From the NCBI GenBank assembly GCA_902587325.1, contig CACIKV010000005.1, forward strand, positions 1 through 64,000: a stretch of DNA of 64,000 nt, written 5' to 3'. The stretch comes from an uncultured Bacteroidota bacterium. GTDB taxonomy: Bacteria; Bacteroidota; Bacteroidia; Flavobacteriales; Flavobacteriaceae. Below are positions 63,369 to 64,000 of the stretch, piece after piece. Position 1 is the first letter of the stretch. Every line of letters begins with the position of its first letter. The notes under the pieces were generated by a model. It was not told where the DNA came from. It did no database searches and saw nothing but the letters and a program-made list of their open reading frames with translations. Both the position numbers and the translations under genes were made by a program.

Positions 63369-64000
63369 TTAAACCAAATAGAAAAATGTAAATACAAAAA
63401 CCCAAACTAAATCAACAAAGTGCCAATACAAACCTACTTTTTCAACCATTTCATAATGACCTCTTTTTTCATAAGTACCAATTAAAACATTTAAAAAAAT
63501 AATAATATTTATAACAACACCAGAAAAAACGTGAAAACCATGAAAACCAGTTATGAAGAAGAAAAAATCTGCAAATAATCTATTACCATACTCATTTCTT
63601 ATCAGGTTAGCACCTTCAACTACATAAACAGCTTGTGATACTTTTTCAATTGACTCTTCTCGAGACAAAATTATTTTTTTACCACTATCATCAAGCTTTT
63701 GAGATCTTACTAATAAATTGGAGTTAGCTAAAAAACCCTGATAAACCTCATCAAGAGTGAAATTAGGTAATGATGATTCATCTCTAAACCACAAACCATT
63801 ACTTCTTTGATGCTGTTGTCTTTCCTGAGGAATGAATTCAGCAAAATCTTTTAAGGCAATTCTTTTATTAGAGTTATTGCTATCTACAAACTGTATTATT
63901 TGACCCCCTTTTGTTTCAAGAGCGCCATATTCACCTCTTATGAAATTTGCCCATTCCCATGCTTGAGAACCTACAAAAACAGCCCCACCAACAATAGTTA
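63369..64000 (-). CDS. Cytochrome c oxidase subunit III, 5' end outside the window
   Basis: The frame is open from the window edge (last complete codon at 63998) to the stop at 63369, giving 209 visible residues. It shows F-V-G-S-Q-A-W-E-W, F-H-G-F-H-V-F-S-G and Y-W-H-F-V-D-L-V-W, the conserved subunit III segments. Between the helices there is a hydrophilic insert of roughly 110 residues (about 63600-63930) rich in charged residues, longer than in proteobacterial subunit III. It is an inner-membrane part of the terminal oxidase. Confidence 0.92.
   Translation of the reverse strand, partial: TIVGGAVFVGSQAWEWANFIRGEYGALETKGGQIIQFVDSNNSNKRIALKDFAEFIPQERQQHQRSNGLWFRDESSLPNFTLDEVYQGFLANSNLLVRSQKLDDSGKKIILSREESIEKVSQAVYVVEGANLIRNEYGNRLFADFFFFITGFHGFHVFSGVVINIIIFLNVLIGTYEKRGHYEMVEKVGLYWHFVDLVWVFVFTFFYLV

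Overview
The window is AT-rich, gene-dense DNA from a member of the Bacteroidota, most likely a marine flavobacterium with a compact genome. This rests on family content: S16 with a long acidic Ala/Pro tail, DnaE with a fused N-terminal proofreading exonuclease, DUF6089-UppS-BamA-OmpH-OmpH-MurI order, a mevalonate-type isoprenoid gene pair, SCO/DUF420 genes beside the cytochrome oxidase, lipoprotein signals ending in S-C, and promoters of the TTG-N19/20-TAnnTTTG type. I cannot name the genus. No insertion sequence, integrase, prophage or CRISPR array is visible, and no gap above 300 bases lacks a gene.

Region 1 (1-21.9 kb) is a catabolic accessory region. On the minus strand lie a sulfatase, a sugar-nucleotidyltransferase-like gene and a sodium:solute symporter (truncated by the window edge). 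A two-gene mevalonate unit (HMG-CoA reductase plus a GHMP kinase) follows on the plus strand. Next comes a genuine formylglycine-generating enzyme, which would mature the two sulfatases. A tight ten-gene plus-strand operon (7584-19330) then encodes a two-component SSS transporter, two secreted esterase-type hydrolases, a PSCyt1/DUF1549/DUF1553 protein, a DUF1501 protein, a cysteine-less SUMF1 protein, a TIM-barrel isomerase-like protein and two Gfo/Idh/MocA proteins, the second strongly GH109-like. A second sulfatase and an SMP-30/gluconolactonase lipoprotein converge on it. Together they suggest uptake and oxidation of a sulfated or acylated carbohydrate, but the substrate is unknown.

Region 2 (22-53 kb) is core genome: dnaE-trxA-tRNA-Asp; rpsP-rimM-rluF followed by a TonB-dependent receptor, an FAD oxidoreductase and an unknown membrane protein; tRNA-Gly and tRNA-Leu with mutS; a TrmH-type methyltransferase, folK, a queuosine-precursor transporter, a DUF2797 protein and a GH3-family protein; tig-clpP-clpX; pdxJ with an alpha/beta hydrolase; then nadK, DUF6089, uppS, bamA, two ompH/skp genes, murI, an Nfu-type iron-sulfur protein and tsaB. 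Four convergent gene pairs here overlap tail to tail by exactly four bases.

Region 3 (53-60.9 kb) is a minus-strand export operon: DUF4199, DUF975, small lipoprotein, PadR regulator, MacB-like ATPase, two FtsX-type permeases, HlyD-like adaptor and TolC-like channel. A palindrome just downstream of a good -7 box is a candidate PadR operator. Region 4 (60.9-64 kb) is the end of a cytochrome c oxidase cluster: subunit III (cut by the window edge), subunit IV, a cysteine-less SCO-like protein, SCO, DUF420 and a tiny C-x-x-C membrane protein.
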